The notes below the pieces were generated by a model. That model was not told where the DNA came from and did no database searches. It was given only the letters and a program-made list of their open reading frames with translations. Below are positions 1 through 11,046 of a stretch of 64,000 nt of DNA, in pieces; positions within the stretch are counted from its first letter, which is position 1, and each line of letters opens with the position of its first letter. The stretch is from assembly GCA_023525715.1 (NCBI GenBank), contig CM042012.1, positions 44,679,441 through 44,743,440 of the forward strand, read 5' to 3'. This DNA comes from Cichorium intybus. Taxonomy: Eukaryota; Streptophyta; Magnoliopsida; Asterales; Asteraceae. Position numbers and translations under genes: made by a program.

Positions 1-1685
1 TAGACTCCTTACCTAACCCGGGTAGGTTGGAACATAGTTCCCTTACTAACAATGCTAGTCACAATACCAGTCAAACATAAAATACTTTTCTGAAAACAAA
101 ACATTACTTGCACGAAAAATGGCTAAATGCCAAGCTTTTGACGTAAACATATCTCTATCATAATTTAGGCTATCATCAAGAATCATACTTTCAAATATAG
201 CAGTTAACTTTCTATTTAAACTAGAAAAAGGACCATTTTTGCAAATATTTTTCACATATAAAAATAATATATGAAATCTGAAAAATACTTACTTACTTGC
301 CATGTATCCCAAAATGGGAAAAATGCTACATGTACTCACCAAATAATTCTTGAAATATCGTTTAGACGTTCCTCGGTTCTTTACCCTTTCGGTGTCCGAT
401 TATTTGACTTGCACCTATATATAGTATATGATACATTAATTTACCTTTTAATTGACTCTATAACATGTTAGAGTCTTTATTATGCCATAAATAGTCAAGG
501 CAAGGGTAAAACTCAACTTTAGATAAATTGTATTTTATACGTATTTTACTACAGTACCCTCGGAGGGTCGTATTTTAATTCCGATAATTTTTTATAAAGT
601 TTTGGACCATATTAGACCTATGTTTAAAATTTGAGGTCAATTGGATAAGTTTTGATCCATTTCTTAAAAATGGATATCACTTGACAGGGGACTCTTGAGT
701 TGAAACTGCATTTGCAGCCTGGCGTAGGGCGCGCCGCGCCTAGTAAGGGCGCACCGCGCCTATCGAGCAGAAGCCCAGATTTTCCCCGATTTTATGCTAC
801 AATTTTCCAATTTCTCCTATTAAATGCTAAATACTCCACTTAATCGATAGGGGTTTATCCCAAGACCAAAACCCTTCAATTTCTTCAAGTTTTACACCAT
901 AAAAATCGGATTAATCACAAGAACTCAAATTCTAGGGTTCTTGATCAAAATCCCAATTCTTGAAAGATAGCATCCTACTTCCATATTATTGAATTAAGTT
1001 CTTTTAACATGGTTTAATGGAAGTGTTAAGCCTCTTAACTTTGTGTTCCATTACTGAAATTACGAATTTCAGTTTCCATAAGAACAACCATCAAGAACTT
1101 AAGCTAGGGCTTTGATTAATTACCTTGGAAGGTTGGAATCACCAATTCCAATTGTTCCTCTTCAATTCCTTGCTTCAACTCCCTTGCTTCTCTTCTTGAT
1201 CTCTTGAAATTCTGCACCCGTAACTCTAGAACTCTCCAGGAGGTATTGCTGATTTTATGAAGGTTTATGAGATATTTTCTCATTTTTATATTTTCTATAT
1301 TTTCAGTTTTGGTCCCTAAAGTTAATTTTCTTAGATTTTGGCCACCAAAACTAACTATCTTTCCATGTAATCATTTCTTTTACATTTTTAGTCCTAAACT
1401 ATAATAAATTTTTTTATAATAATTTCTGCATTTGGTCAAATGACCAATTTACCCTTTTTGGTCAAAAATTCACTATTCATACGGTAAAAGGTCTAAATTT
1501 CGCATAAACTCTTATTGTTTATTTTATTATCTCCCATATACATATGGTTTTACATAATGGTCTTATAACTGTCGAAAGACCGTTTTACCCCTTCGACCAT
1601 AATTTCTCATAATATTTCATATAAAACTTATATTACACACATATTTATTTACATATTTTTATATTACAAATTTTCGGTCGTTTCA
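1..1685 (-). mobile_element. Partial chromovirus LTR, same family as E2 (element E)
   Basis: This stretch is a diverged copy of the long LTR seen at 11405-13948 and 18425-21048. Shared landmarks in the same order are the ACTACAGTACCC block (near 548 here, 12698 there), paired GC palindromes, the 'aaaacccttcaattt' type block, and a 3' part with CACTATTCATRCGGTAAAA (near 1471 and 13800). By analogy with those copies its sense strand is minus, and its right edge falls near 1685 (CGTTTCA, where the relatives end in TTCTTACA). The left end lies outside the window. Small open frames here (55-255, 271-471) have no support as genes. Whether this is a solo LTR or part of a full element cannot be decided from the window. 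Confidence 0.7.
728..760. repeat. Two 5-3-5 GC palindromes in LTR E
   Basis: GGCGC-GCC-GCGCC at 728-740 and GGCGC-ACC-GCGCC at 748-760 are spaced 20 bp apart. Each has five-base complementary arms around a three-base centre. They occupy the same position in the LTR as the GCACG-ACT-CGTGC palindromes of E2. Confidence 0.7.
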
Positions 1686-2103
1686 GTGACAACTGTCAAA
1701 TTAGTCAACGAAAGTCAACTCAAGTCAACCAAAAAAGACGATGAAATGTAAATTTCATAACCTCTATAATGTATTATTGGATATTATAATACTATGTACG
1801 CTAATTCAAAACAATTATACGAACAAACGCTATTAAGTTAGATATTTTTAAAATAAAATAAAATAATTATTTTACGTCATGAATAGTGTCCGACGTGAAT
1901 AGTGATCCGGCATGAATAGTATCCGACATGAATAGTAAACGGTAAAATTCAAAACTCTTCGGAATATTATAAATTTTATATCGAAATGTAGATAAAATTA
2001 CGACGGTTCCAAATATATAGTTATATTTTTACCAAACGTTATATATAAAAAGTTATGATAGAAAAACGTATAATTTAACTTGAAAGCGACGTTTTATTAT
2101 TAA

Positions 2104-2221
<118 letters not shown>

Positions 2222-2823
2222 AGTTTGAATTGAAAAATGTAATCAGTCATTTCAACGTTTGAAAAGAAGAACAAGTATTATTATTTTATTTTATTTTAAT
2301 TTTATATAAAGTGGACCCCACTTCATTATTTAATCAATTTTACACATTTTACCCTCAAAGAATTCGTATTTTTATTTCGAACACTACGTATTCAATACGT
2401 ATTCTTAAGTTTATCAATAATATTATGTTGTTTTATAAAATGAAAAATTTACCGGCAAAACGGTTTCGTCAATACGAATAATCTGACGTCAAAATTTAAT
2501 ATTATTGATATTAGTTTTATATTTAATATTTTCTTTTTCTTTAAAATGAAATTGTATTTACATTTAAACCCTATATTTTTATTAAACTTACAATTAATAC
2601 ACTTTCGTTAATTCATTAAAGACATTTAGTTAAAAAGTTGATATTATTAAACTACGATTTTTGTAGATTATATTTTTATAAACAAAAATCATTTATTTTA
2701 TATAAAAACTATTAAAACTATTTAAAGAATATTTTAAGGGTATGTTTTGTCATAAACAAAATTTAAAAGCTATAAACGTCAAATGTCTGTATCTTGAGTG
2801 CCGTTATACGAAAATAAATTTAC

Positions 2824-2831
2824 TATAAATA
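2824..2831 (+). promoter_or_regulatory. TATA box of LTR H
   Basis: TATAAATA followed by AGAGGCTTC and a pyrimidine-rich stretch (CTCTCATTTCCTCACACC). This is the usual layout of a plant LTR core promoter. Transcription would run rightward. Assignment is by motif only. Confidence 0.5.
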
Positions 2832-4770
2832 GAGGCTTCAATCCTCTCATTTCCTCACACCTCAGATCTCGATCTCTATATCACTAGATAGTATTGTTAG
2901 AAGATTCTTCGATATATATAGAAATATACGAAGAATGAGCGTTAGAAGTAGCTATTTCAGTTATAAATATAGTGAGTTCGAGTTAGAAGCAGTAAGAGTT
3001 GGGCGATCTAACAACAATTGGTGATAAGATCATCATCGACATTAAGGTGAGTTCATACCCCTTCTTTTTATCTTTATTCAAGTTTTTAAGGGGGAGAATA
3101 CAAGTTATACTATAAAAATAGTTATTTATACTCATTTATAACAAGAGTAAACGAAATGCGAATTTTGTAAACATCATTAAGCAATTCAATTATAATTCCA
3201 AAAATAATATTGAATGATCTACTTACGAGGGCGGTGTCTAGGCCGATCATTTGGGCTAGGTTGTTGGATTTCCGAAAGGCTTATACGCTGAAAGGGTCCC
3301 GCCTCCCTATTTGATCTTCTACCTGGCCGTTCTTTATTTGATAGTCATGAAATATTATATTGGAATTAATAAAGGGTATAACCAATTTATTACACCACTA
3401 TTATGGAGAATATATCTTAAAAGAAGTTCTTTATAACCATCTAAATAAGTTATTTCACATATATTTGTAAATATATGCTTTTCACAACGGAATACTAAAA
3501 ATAAACTATTATAGGAATAGTTTGTTAATACAAATGTTACTATGACGTTTTAAAGAAGACAAATAATTATATAAAATATATAATTATTATACATTACTAT
3601 ATTATCATGAGAAAAATGATAATGGAAAAACACAAAGGTTTTTCATATACAAACTTTAACAAGTTGATTGATACATACATTTTTGTGAGACGGGTCTTCA
3701 CAGTGCTTATTTAAGTACATACTATAAGTCCTGTAATTTATAACCAGATTCTCGGTAAGAGAACGTGATATTTGTGTATAGATCTATACGGGATTGACAA
3801 CCCCGCACCTGAGCTGCTAGCTACAGCTAGACCGACGGGTCTGAGGTGACAAGTGTCATAACAGTCCAACGCCTGAAGAATGTCGAAGCAGGCCTACATG
3901 GTCACAGTATGGTTATAGGACGTCTCGCATGGGAAATCAACTTATTAAATTGTTTACGTGGAAATATACATTTTCAATGGCTTTATACTACAAACTATGC
4001 TATACATTTTAGTCCTTGGGTTTTAAGGACTTGGATACATTCATATGAAAATATTGGATTTTCTTGGATTACAATACTACATTTTACAAGGAAAGAGATT
4101 CCTCAGACAAGTTTTATGGTATTAAAACTACATTTTAACAAGTTACAAATATAAGTATGGTTTTACTTATACACACTGATTCTATGGGAATTAAAACTAT
4201 GTTTTATCAAAGATATAAATATAAGTACGGTTTACTTATACATACAACTTTTGTGGAATTAAATCTACGATTCGACTACCAGTAAACACTTATTTACACG
4301 GTTTTATACAAGAATAAAACTACGTAATACTATTTTCAAGTATACAAATACCTATACATTTTCGGTCTTTGGGTTTTAAGACTACTACTCATTTATAAGA
4401 AAATATTGGATTTTCTGGTTTCAAACACTATCTTTCTACAAGGAAAAAGGATTATGGATTTTCTCATACAAAAATCTTATGAACTCACCAACGTAATGTT
4501 GACACTCTTTCAAACTACTTGTATTCTCAGGAAATTGATAGGGTAACTACAACCTTTGACGATGGGTCGCTATGGCGTCATACTATGTATTTTGATATCA
4601 TATTGTAATTGTATTCAAAACATACAATCTTTTGAACTATTGTAACAATTACAATTATGTATATGATGGATGTGTTTGCTTTGATCACTATTGTACAAAC
4701 GTTGTTGTGATACTGTTCATGAAGTCATCCACCCTCAGACGTTTCCGCCATCGTGGTTTGGGGGTGTGAC

Positions 4771-5126
4771 ACATACATGTGTCGGGGACAATTTCTGGAA
4801 ATATGACCAGCAATTCCACAATTAAAACAAGTCTGTCTTTTTAACGGTACATTGTAACTTTGTCCAGGTCCAGATTTTAGTAAATTATTACCACACACAC
4901 ACATGCAAGCCACAAATTTAACAGGCAAATTCTTCTTCCTAGAAGTTTTTGAATCAACACCACACAAGGGTTTAGAAATAACCGGAGTCTTAAAATCAAG
5001 ATTAACATCAACAGAATTAGTTTTCAAACAGTTTTTAATAGAATTAAAGTCAGGCGAGTCTTCAATTTCCTCAATCTTCGATTTTAATTTATCTGCACAT
5101 GAGATGGAAACGTCAGTATTTTTCAT
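4771..5126 (-). pseudogene. Copia D distal Gag segment with second CCHC knuckle
   Basis: The minus-strand frame starting at 5126 encodes about 118 residues of D before H interrupts it. A retroviral-type zinc knuckle CFNCGIAGHISRNC lies at its end. It is in a different frame from the Gag N-terminal part (5828-7078), so at least one frameshift separates them. The last residues of the open frame (4725-4770) belong to the H LTR rather than to D. Confidence 0.6.
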
Positions 5127-5289
5127 TTCAGAAATCTCAGCGGTGCCAGATGTAGTTGGTTGAATGTAATTCGATAAAAAATAATATTCAGATTCTTCAG
5201 AGTTTGGTGATGGAGTAAAATTATTATTGTATGGAGGGGGAACATCACTATACCATAGACCTTCACCTTGTATGTTTGACCAGACGGTT

Positions 5290-5700
5290 TGTTTTTCAAG
5301 TATGGTTTCGACTACTTCACTAGATATATATATACCCTTTTAAAGGTTGATTCTTCCTTTAGAAATTTTATTTTTAATGCATTTAATTCAGCAGTCAAAC
5401 TGGGAATATCTTCGTTGGCAAACCTAAGGAGACATCTAGTTGTGCTAAGTTCTTCTTGCATTTGGTGATAATATGATGTTTTGGCATCTAAGGCTTCTTG
5501 AAGGGGTTTTAATTTCTTTTTATGTTTATAGACAAGGCTATCAGTTTCTTGGACTTCTCTAGCTAAATTTTCATTCAGTTCACGATATCTAACAATTATA
5601 TCAATACAAGACTGAGAGGAGCAAGAAACTGTACTAACCTCATCACCAGCACGAGTGGTTTATACTATGAAGGCAAACTGCAAGTCCATCATCTCTCCTT
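5290..5700 (-). pseudogene. Coiled-coil segment of copia D
   Basis: Minus-strand translation gives a charged, Glu/Lys/Leu-rich stretch with heptad-like spacing (RYRELNENLAREVQETDS, then KLKPLQEALDAK and MQEELSTTRCLL), interrupted by stops near 5340 and 5665. It sits between the two CCHC knuckles. The function is not known to me. It is probably part of a long Gag in this copia lineage. Confidence 0.5.
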
Positions 5701-5827
5701 CAGCAGCATCCATGTCCATCTCTCTCTCAATCTGGGCCAGATGAGCTCTTCCTTCTCCATTCAGGTTCAAGTCCTGCAGCCGATCTTCCGAGGTAAATTG
5801 CTGAGCCACCATCGCCCTTTCAGCATT

Positions 5828-7078
5828 CTAAGGATGAGCACCATCATGATTTGTTCTAACCGGTACCATGTTTCTGTCTTGATTCTCCATTCTTGGCTTG
5901 GTGCACTCACGAGCAAAATGACCAAGCTCGTTGCAGTTGAAACACCTCATATTTGCCTTGCTGAGACTCATCTTCCTATCACTAGGATTGTTCACCCAGT
6001 TGTTTCTTCCAGTTCTTTGGGTGAATTTCTTATCCCTATGCATAGCCATAGCAATGTGCCAAGAAATGTCCATCTCCTCCAAATCATCTGGATTGATTTG
6101 ATCCAGGTCTCCAGCAGTCATAGGGTAAAACAGTTCACCAGCCACCAAGGCATTGTAACAATTCAGAAGTCCGCCCATCAACCCAAGATTATCTTTAGTG
6201 CCTTGAGGAAGAGATTGAGCAACAGTTGGGGTCTTTCTAGAGGAAGCAGCAACAGGTGGAGCAGGAGGCGCCACAGAAGATGAACTAGGTTGAAATTGAG
6301 TTGAAGCTTTAGAAGTGGCATGACTGGTAGCTTGGACTGAAAAAGCATTGTTAGCTGAAGTACTGATGTTAGCAGAGTGCTACGAGCTAACATGATGCAT
6401 TTCCCTCTTCTTGTCATCCATGTCACACGATTTAATGATAGCCATAATCTCCGAAAGCGAGAGTCTGACCAAATATTTAGTCTTCTTGATGACAGCTACA
6501 TTCATGTCCCAACTTCTAGGAAGTGAATTGAGAAGCTTCTTGTTGACATCTATCTTGGGAAAAGAAATCCCAGCAGTGGATAACTCTGTGTGAAGGGTGA
6601 TGAACCGTTGAAGTTGAGCTTCCAAAGACTCTCCAAGGACGTGATTAAACATGTTGAAGCTTTGGCGAAGCATATCTTGCATACTTTACTTCATGTCTTC
6701 ATTGCCTTCATACACGTCAATCAATGCGTCCCACAAAGATTTAGCAGTTGTATATTCATGGAAACCCTGAGCAATTTCAGGAGAAAATGCCATAGATAGG
6801 GTAGCAATAGCTCTTTGAAACGGTTCCACCTTCTCAAAATCCAAGTGAGTGTAATCTTCAAACAGTTTGTCCACCAAAACTTCGCCTCTCATCATAGTAA
6901 CTCTAACTGGTGTACGAAGAAAACATTTCCACAGTTTCACGTCTTTCATTTCGATGTATTGTTCAAACTGATACTTCCATTCGGTAAAACCCTCAACTTT
7001 AATCAAATGAGGAATACGGATAACGGTACCCATAATCGAATCGAGATCACTATTGACGGTAGACATTGCGGGATCCAT
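5828..7078 (-). pseudogene. Copia D Gag (UBN2/retrotran_gag type), broken
   Basis: The start is ATG at 7078-7076 after the leader. The N-terminal part carries the usual copia Gag pattern (GFTEWKYQFEQYIEMKDVKLW, then AKSLWDALIDVYEGNEDMK, LRQSFNMFNHV, NSLPRSWDMNV). A CCHC knuckle CFNCNELGHFAREC lies at about 5900-5950. The frame is one continuous reading frame broken by in-frame stops at 6686-6688 and 6380-6382 and ending at the stop 5828-5830; further stops follow in the downstream part. Gag would form the virus-like particle in the cytoplasm and bind element RNA through the knuckle. In this copy it cannot be made at full length. Confidence 0.8.
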
Positions 7079-7739
7079 CGGAAAAATTTAAAGTTCGAGA
7101 AATTTAAATTACAAATTTAAATTCGCCAAAAATTAAAATCACAAGTCCGAATAACTAAGTCACACCGAGCAACAAATGAGAAACGAGCAACCAATCACGT
7201 GGGGAGAGAAAAACCTTGACCGGACAACTAGGTTCACTGAGTAACTGGAGGACTAAGAAAACCGAGCAACCAAGTCAAATCTCAAGGACCAAACAACAAA
7301 CACTCACGTTGACCGAACAACCAAAAGTCAACAAACCACCAAACCACAAATCGATTAACTGGGAACCGAGTAATAAACCACACACCGAACAAGGCTTATT
7401 GGGCCAACCGAACCACCAGCTTGTTGGACCGAGCAACAAACACAAACCCTAAGATTCCTTTGATGCACCGTCGAACAACCCTACACCGAGCAACCAAAAA
7501 GTACACAGAACAACTAAAAAATACACCTAACAACAAAATCCAGATCAATAAACGTGCAAACACCTCCAAAAAACACCTTTTGGATCAAAAACGAATTTTT
7601 AAGGACTTTTTGCTTGAAATTCAACGAAGAACACCAAGAACAATACTTCAAAAACACCAAAAACAGCCAAATATCTCACAAAAACGGATCAAACACTCTA
7701 AATCTCCAAGAACAAATGAAGAATTGATATAAAAAACAA
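7079..7739 (-). other. Leader (5' UTR) of copia D
   Basis: The region between primer binding site and Gag start is purine-poor on the minus strand, with many imperfect copies of a CCGAGCAACCAA-like motif on the plus strand (7170-7500). The plus-strand open frames 7216-7452 and 7421-7732 come from this low-complexity composition and are not proposed as genes. Confidence 0.5.
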
Positions 7740-7751
7740 GCTCTGATACCA
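7740..7751 (-). promoter_or_regulatory. Primer binding site of copia D
   Basis: GCTCTGATACCA on the plus strand is the reverse complement of TGGTATCAGAGC, complementary to the 3' end of initiator tRNA-Met. It sits two bases from the LTR edge at 7754 and fixes D's orientation as minus. Confidence 0.9.
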
Positions 7752-7753
7752 AT

Positions 7754-8150
7754 TGTAGGTCCTTTGATCTCACAATAACAAAGATATCAATCAAACAAAT
7801 AAGAACAAGGAGATTCAAGCTTCAATGCACACTTGTATTAATCAAGACTAGTACATAAGCTTGTTTAAATGCCAAGAATAATCAAAGGTTTCTCTCTCTA
7901 GTTAGCATAATTCTCTAGGCACTCAACCACACAAATGATGTCATAAACCCTTAAATACCCTAGACCTAATGACATAGCCCATGGACTAATCCACAAGCCC
8001 ATAAATGGCATGGACTACCAAGGCCAAAACCGAACAACCCTTGTTGTTTGGCCTTCCCATCGATTTTACAAATAAATCCTAATTAAAATACATATTACAA
8101 TTTTAGTCCTAATAAATAAAGATTAAACCAAACTAAAATAATTCCCAACA
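7754..8150 (-). repeat. 5' LTR of copia D
   Basis: 397 bp starting TGTAGGTCC and ending ATTCCCAACA on the plus strand, that is TGTTGGGAAT...CCTACA in sense, with the TG...CA ends expected for LTRs. Its right end abuts the remaining 5' LTR of element C. Confidence 0.8.
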
Positions 8151-8438
8151 CAAGCCTACTTCTTTTGATTTCAAATTCCTTTATTCACATTACTATCTCA
8201 TGTATCTCTTGTAATCTCATCAGTCAAATGCACCACAACACACAACACACGCAACGATTGAGTGTGTATCTCTTGTAATCTCATCAGTCAAATAAAATCT
8301 AGTTGTAGCCCGTAGATGTAGGATTTACATCGAATCTGAACCACGTAAAATACTTGTATTCTTTATTGCTTTATTTTCTGCTTTTGACTGTGAGTGTGAT
8401 AGTGTTTCTGCTGTGTATACTCTGTCTGAATCCTAACA
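8151..8438 (+). repeat. 5' LTR of copia C, first part lost to D
   Basis: This matches the 3' LTR copy from CAAGCCTACTTC to CCTAACA. The first ~77 bp (present at 21350-21426, starting TGTTATGTGAAAG) are displaced by the insertion of D. A short internal duplication (CTCTTGTAATCTCATCAGTC, at 8209 and 8269) flanks the CACCACAACACAC block. Confidence 0.8.
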
Positions 8439-8440
8439 AC

Positions 8441-8452
8441 TGGTATCAGAGC
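8441..8452 (+). promoter_or_regulatory. Primer binding site of copia C
   Basis: TGGTATCAGAGC two bases after the LTR end, complementary to initiator tRNA-Met. It gives C a plus orientation. Confidence 0.9.
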
Positions 8453-9258
8453 TAAGGTTTAGCTTCAGAGGATGATTTTCAGTATTTAGTCGAATTTTTT
8501 TTCAACAAAAACGATTTTGTTGTATACTGTTAGGAAGTTCTCGTACCAAGGATTCCGAAAATATATTTTTTTAAATTTTTTCGACCACCGGAAGACCTCC
8601 AAATTGTCAGTCAAACGTTCACCGGAATAGTGACGGAGAAACCAGATCGCCGGAGAAGACAACATTGTAGCGCCGGAGTCCACCGGAGAAGTCGACACTG
8701 TAGCAGTTCACTGTAGCAACACTGTAGCAGTACTGTAACAGATTTTGAAAGTTTGAAATTTGGCCACTGAAGTTCCAGAAAATTGCAAGACAGGTCCTGT
8801 TCTTTCAGAAAAATTGCAAATTGTCTCGAGTTGTTTCTTGTTTGTCGTAATGGCTGATGTAACACCCGGTTTTCAGACAAAATTTTTATTTTAAAACCAA
8901 AGATTATATTACAAATGGAATACTTTAAAATTAACTAAAACCATTTGTTTCCTCCTTGTATAAAGAATACATATTTAAAATCCCAAACATTTGATCAATT
9001 TATCCAATTGGTTTATATAACAGCGGAAGTCTTGAAATCGTGGATGCGGTGCATCAGATTCGAGCCTTTCCTTTACTTGTACAAGCATCTGAAAAATATT
9101 AAATATTAACGGGATAAGCATAAAGCTTAGTGAGTTTCAACACATACACGACATATCAATTACACATACTCTACCCCTATCAAGTAGGACACAACCATAC
9201 AACACAGTAAAATAAACACATAATTTACTCTACCCAGTACATTGACTTATACTCTCCT

Positions 9259-9440
9259 GCTCAGCATTTAGAGCCGCGCATACTCTGTTGGTCGAGTCAT
9301 GCGTATCTGCTTAATAAATCAAACTCAACTGCTCAGCACTCAGAGCCGCGCACACTCTGTTCGTCGAGTCATGCGTATCTGCTCAATAAATCAAACTCCA
9401 CCGCTCAGCACTCAGAGCCGCGCATACTCTATTCGTCGAC
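9259..9440. repeat. 72-bp tandem repeat in solo LTR G
   Basis: Two full units (9259-9330, 9331-9402) and a partial third (9403-9440), each beginning GCTCAGCAYTYAGAGCCGCG and containing GTCGAGTCATGCGTATCTGC. The repeat causes the short plus-strand open frame at 9299-9529, which I do not call a gene. Confidence 0.85.
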
Positions 9441-9841
9441 CCCGTATTATCTACATACTAGACCTAGACACGTCTAGTACTAACCACACACCATACCCCA
9501 ACCCATACAACTATAACAGGAAGGTATAATATCAATAAAATACACACAGCTTGGTACTATCCGCAAACTTCTTATAAGCACACAAAACTAAAGTAAAACA
9601 CATATAACGTCCACACAATGTAGTGAGAAACTCACCTGATATGTAGAAGTAGGTTGCACACATAAGCACGTGATACTCAAGAACTCTCCTTCTCTCCCGA
9701 ACCCCTCGGATGTCGAGACGTCGGCTACAACTCAGAATCTACCGATTTTCCTTCATTCTAACGCGCCACTAACTCTTAGAAATGACTCTTAAGATCAGAT
9801 ACGTTTAGAAGATGTGTGTTGAAATGAGAGGTTTGAGGTTC

Positions 9842-9849
9842 TATTTATA
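9842..9849 (-). promoter_or_regulatory. TATA box of solo LTR G
   Basis: Minus-strand TATAAATA inside CTATAAATAG, followed in sense by AACCTCAAACCTCTC. Motif-based call. Confidence 0.5.
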
Positions 9850-10731
9850 GGGCTCGAAAACACTATTCACGACGTCATCACTTACATCATCTTCACTATT
9901 TACGAGGTAAGCACTTACATCATCGAAACCTACTCCCGGAGTTACTGTTCACGACGGAGTTACTGTTCATACCGGAGTTACTATTCATGACGTTTTTTTT
10001 GAAAAGCGGTTGTTACAGCTGAAGACAAGATTGTAATCGAGAAGTTCGACGGTTCTGATTTTAGTTGGTGGAAAATACAAATAGAAGCATTGCTATGTCA
10101 GAAAAACTTGGATGTGATACTTGGGGACAAGCCGGAGAAAATGAAAAAAGCTGATGAAGATGTTTGGAACTCAAAGAAAAAGAAAGCTAGGGCGGTTATT
10201 ACGTTGTCGTTGTCAAAGAGCGTTGCTTTCAACATCATGAATCAAACCACGATGCGTGGTATGATGGATGCTCTGTCGAATATGTATGAGAAGCCGTCGG
10301 CAGCTAACAAGGTGTTCTTGATGAGGGAGTTGTTCACTACAAGGACGAATGCGGAAAGTTCGGTTACGGTTCACATTAACAATCTACATTCAATTCTGTC
10401 TAGATTATCATCTGTGGGAATTAAATTTGATAATGAAACACAAGCTGCACTACTGCTAGCTTCACTACCTAATAGCTGGTCCGGAACAGTTACGGCTATT
10501 ACTAGCTTCGTGGGAGATAGTGGTATGACTTTTGAAGGGGTTAGAGACTTGGTTTTGGGTGAGGATATCAGACGCAAAAATCAAGGTGGGATCATATTCT
10601 TCTTCATTATTGAATATGGACAGAGGTAGAAAGAATAACAGGAACAGTTGGAGCCGAGGAAGAAGTTTGTCTAGATCTTGGAAGAATGTGAAGTGCTGGA
10701 ACTGTCAAGAGATGGGACATGTTAAGAGTCA

Positions 10732-11046
10732 ATGTCAAAGAAAGAATTAAACATTGCTAGTGCTGAGAATGTTTCTGAAGATGATGCATTGTTACTCAGT
10801 ATGGAAAGTAATGTGGACTCTTGGGTTATGGTTTCGGGTGCTTCATTTCATGCTACCAACAACAATGGAGCAATCATGAATCTTAAAGAAAGTGACTTTG
10901 GGAAGGCAAGATTGGGTAGCGGTGAAACGCTTGAAGTAACGGGTATGGGAGACATTGAGTTAAAAACTACTTGGTGCTTACGTAATGTCAGGGTGATTCC
11001 AAAACTGGAAACTAAGCTGATTTTAGTTGGGCAATTGGATGACTAA
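10732..11046 (+). pseudogene. Copia C protease relic, catalytic Asp lost
   Basis: The frame reads SWVMVSGASFHAT where copia proteases have WxxDSGASxH. The catalytic aspartate is replaced by valine (GTT for GAT or GAC). It then continues with typical protease-region sequence (GSGETLEVTGMGDIEL, CLRNVRVIPKLE). It overlaps the end of the knuckle frame. The family enzyme is an aspartic protease that cuts Gag-Pol; this one should be inactive. The frame stops at 11044-11046. Confidence 0.75.

Larger units (their letters stand above)
4771..8150 (-). mobile_element. Truncated Ty1/copia element D
   Basis: Read on the minus strand the order is 5' LTR (7754-8150), primer binding site (7740-7751), leader, Gag with a CCHC knuckle, a coiled-coil segment, and a second CCHC knuckle that ends at 4771. 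There the chromovirus LTR H begins, and no protease, integrase, reverse transcriptase or 3' LTR of D is in the window. The right edge cuts the 5' LTR of element C just before CAAGCCTACTTC. In C's 3' LTR the uninterrupted sequence is CTACTCAAGCCTACTTC, so D inserted at CAAGC and the matching TSD should lie beyond the left edge. Confidence 0.8.
8858..10017 (-). mobile_element. Solo LTR G with perfect 5-bp TSD
   Basis: 1160 bp starting TGTAACACCCGG and ending GGTTGTTACA on the plus strand, flanked by GCTGA at 8853-8857 and 10018-10022. No internal element sequence is left, so this is a solo LTR formed by recombination between two LTRs. TATAAATA on the minus strand (9842-9849) gives the orientation. 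It contains a 72-bp tandem repeat (9259-9440). Its ends and the CACTATTCACGACG-type motifs near 9860-9990 suggest a Ty3/gypsy origin. Confidence 0.9.
8850..10750 (+). pseudogene. Copia C Gag, split by solo LTR G and frameshifted
   Basis: The ATG at 8850 reads two full codons of Gag before solo LTR G starts at 8858. The same frame resumes after G's second TSD copy. The downstream part (10023-10580) shows a copia Gag: GSDFSWWKIQIEALL, LDVILGDKP, ALSNMYEKPSAANKVFLM, LLASLPNSW. A frameshift near 10580-10590 moves the C-terminal part to another frame, where an Arg-rich stretch and a CCHC knuckle CWNCQEMGHVKSQC (about 10695-10736) follow. The intact family product would assemble particles in the cytoplasm; this copy is dead because of G and the frameshift. 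Confidence 0.8.

Noticed and set aside
3846..4154. 102-codon plus-strand frame in LTR H
   Set aside because: No recognisable domain, no start context or neighbours; it lies in LTR 3' sequence.
7216..7732. Plus-strand open frames 7216-7452 and 7421-7732
   Set aside because: They lie antisense in the leader of copia D and reflect the CCGAGCAACCAA-like low-complexity repeats.
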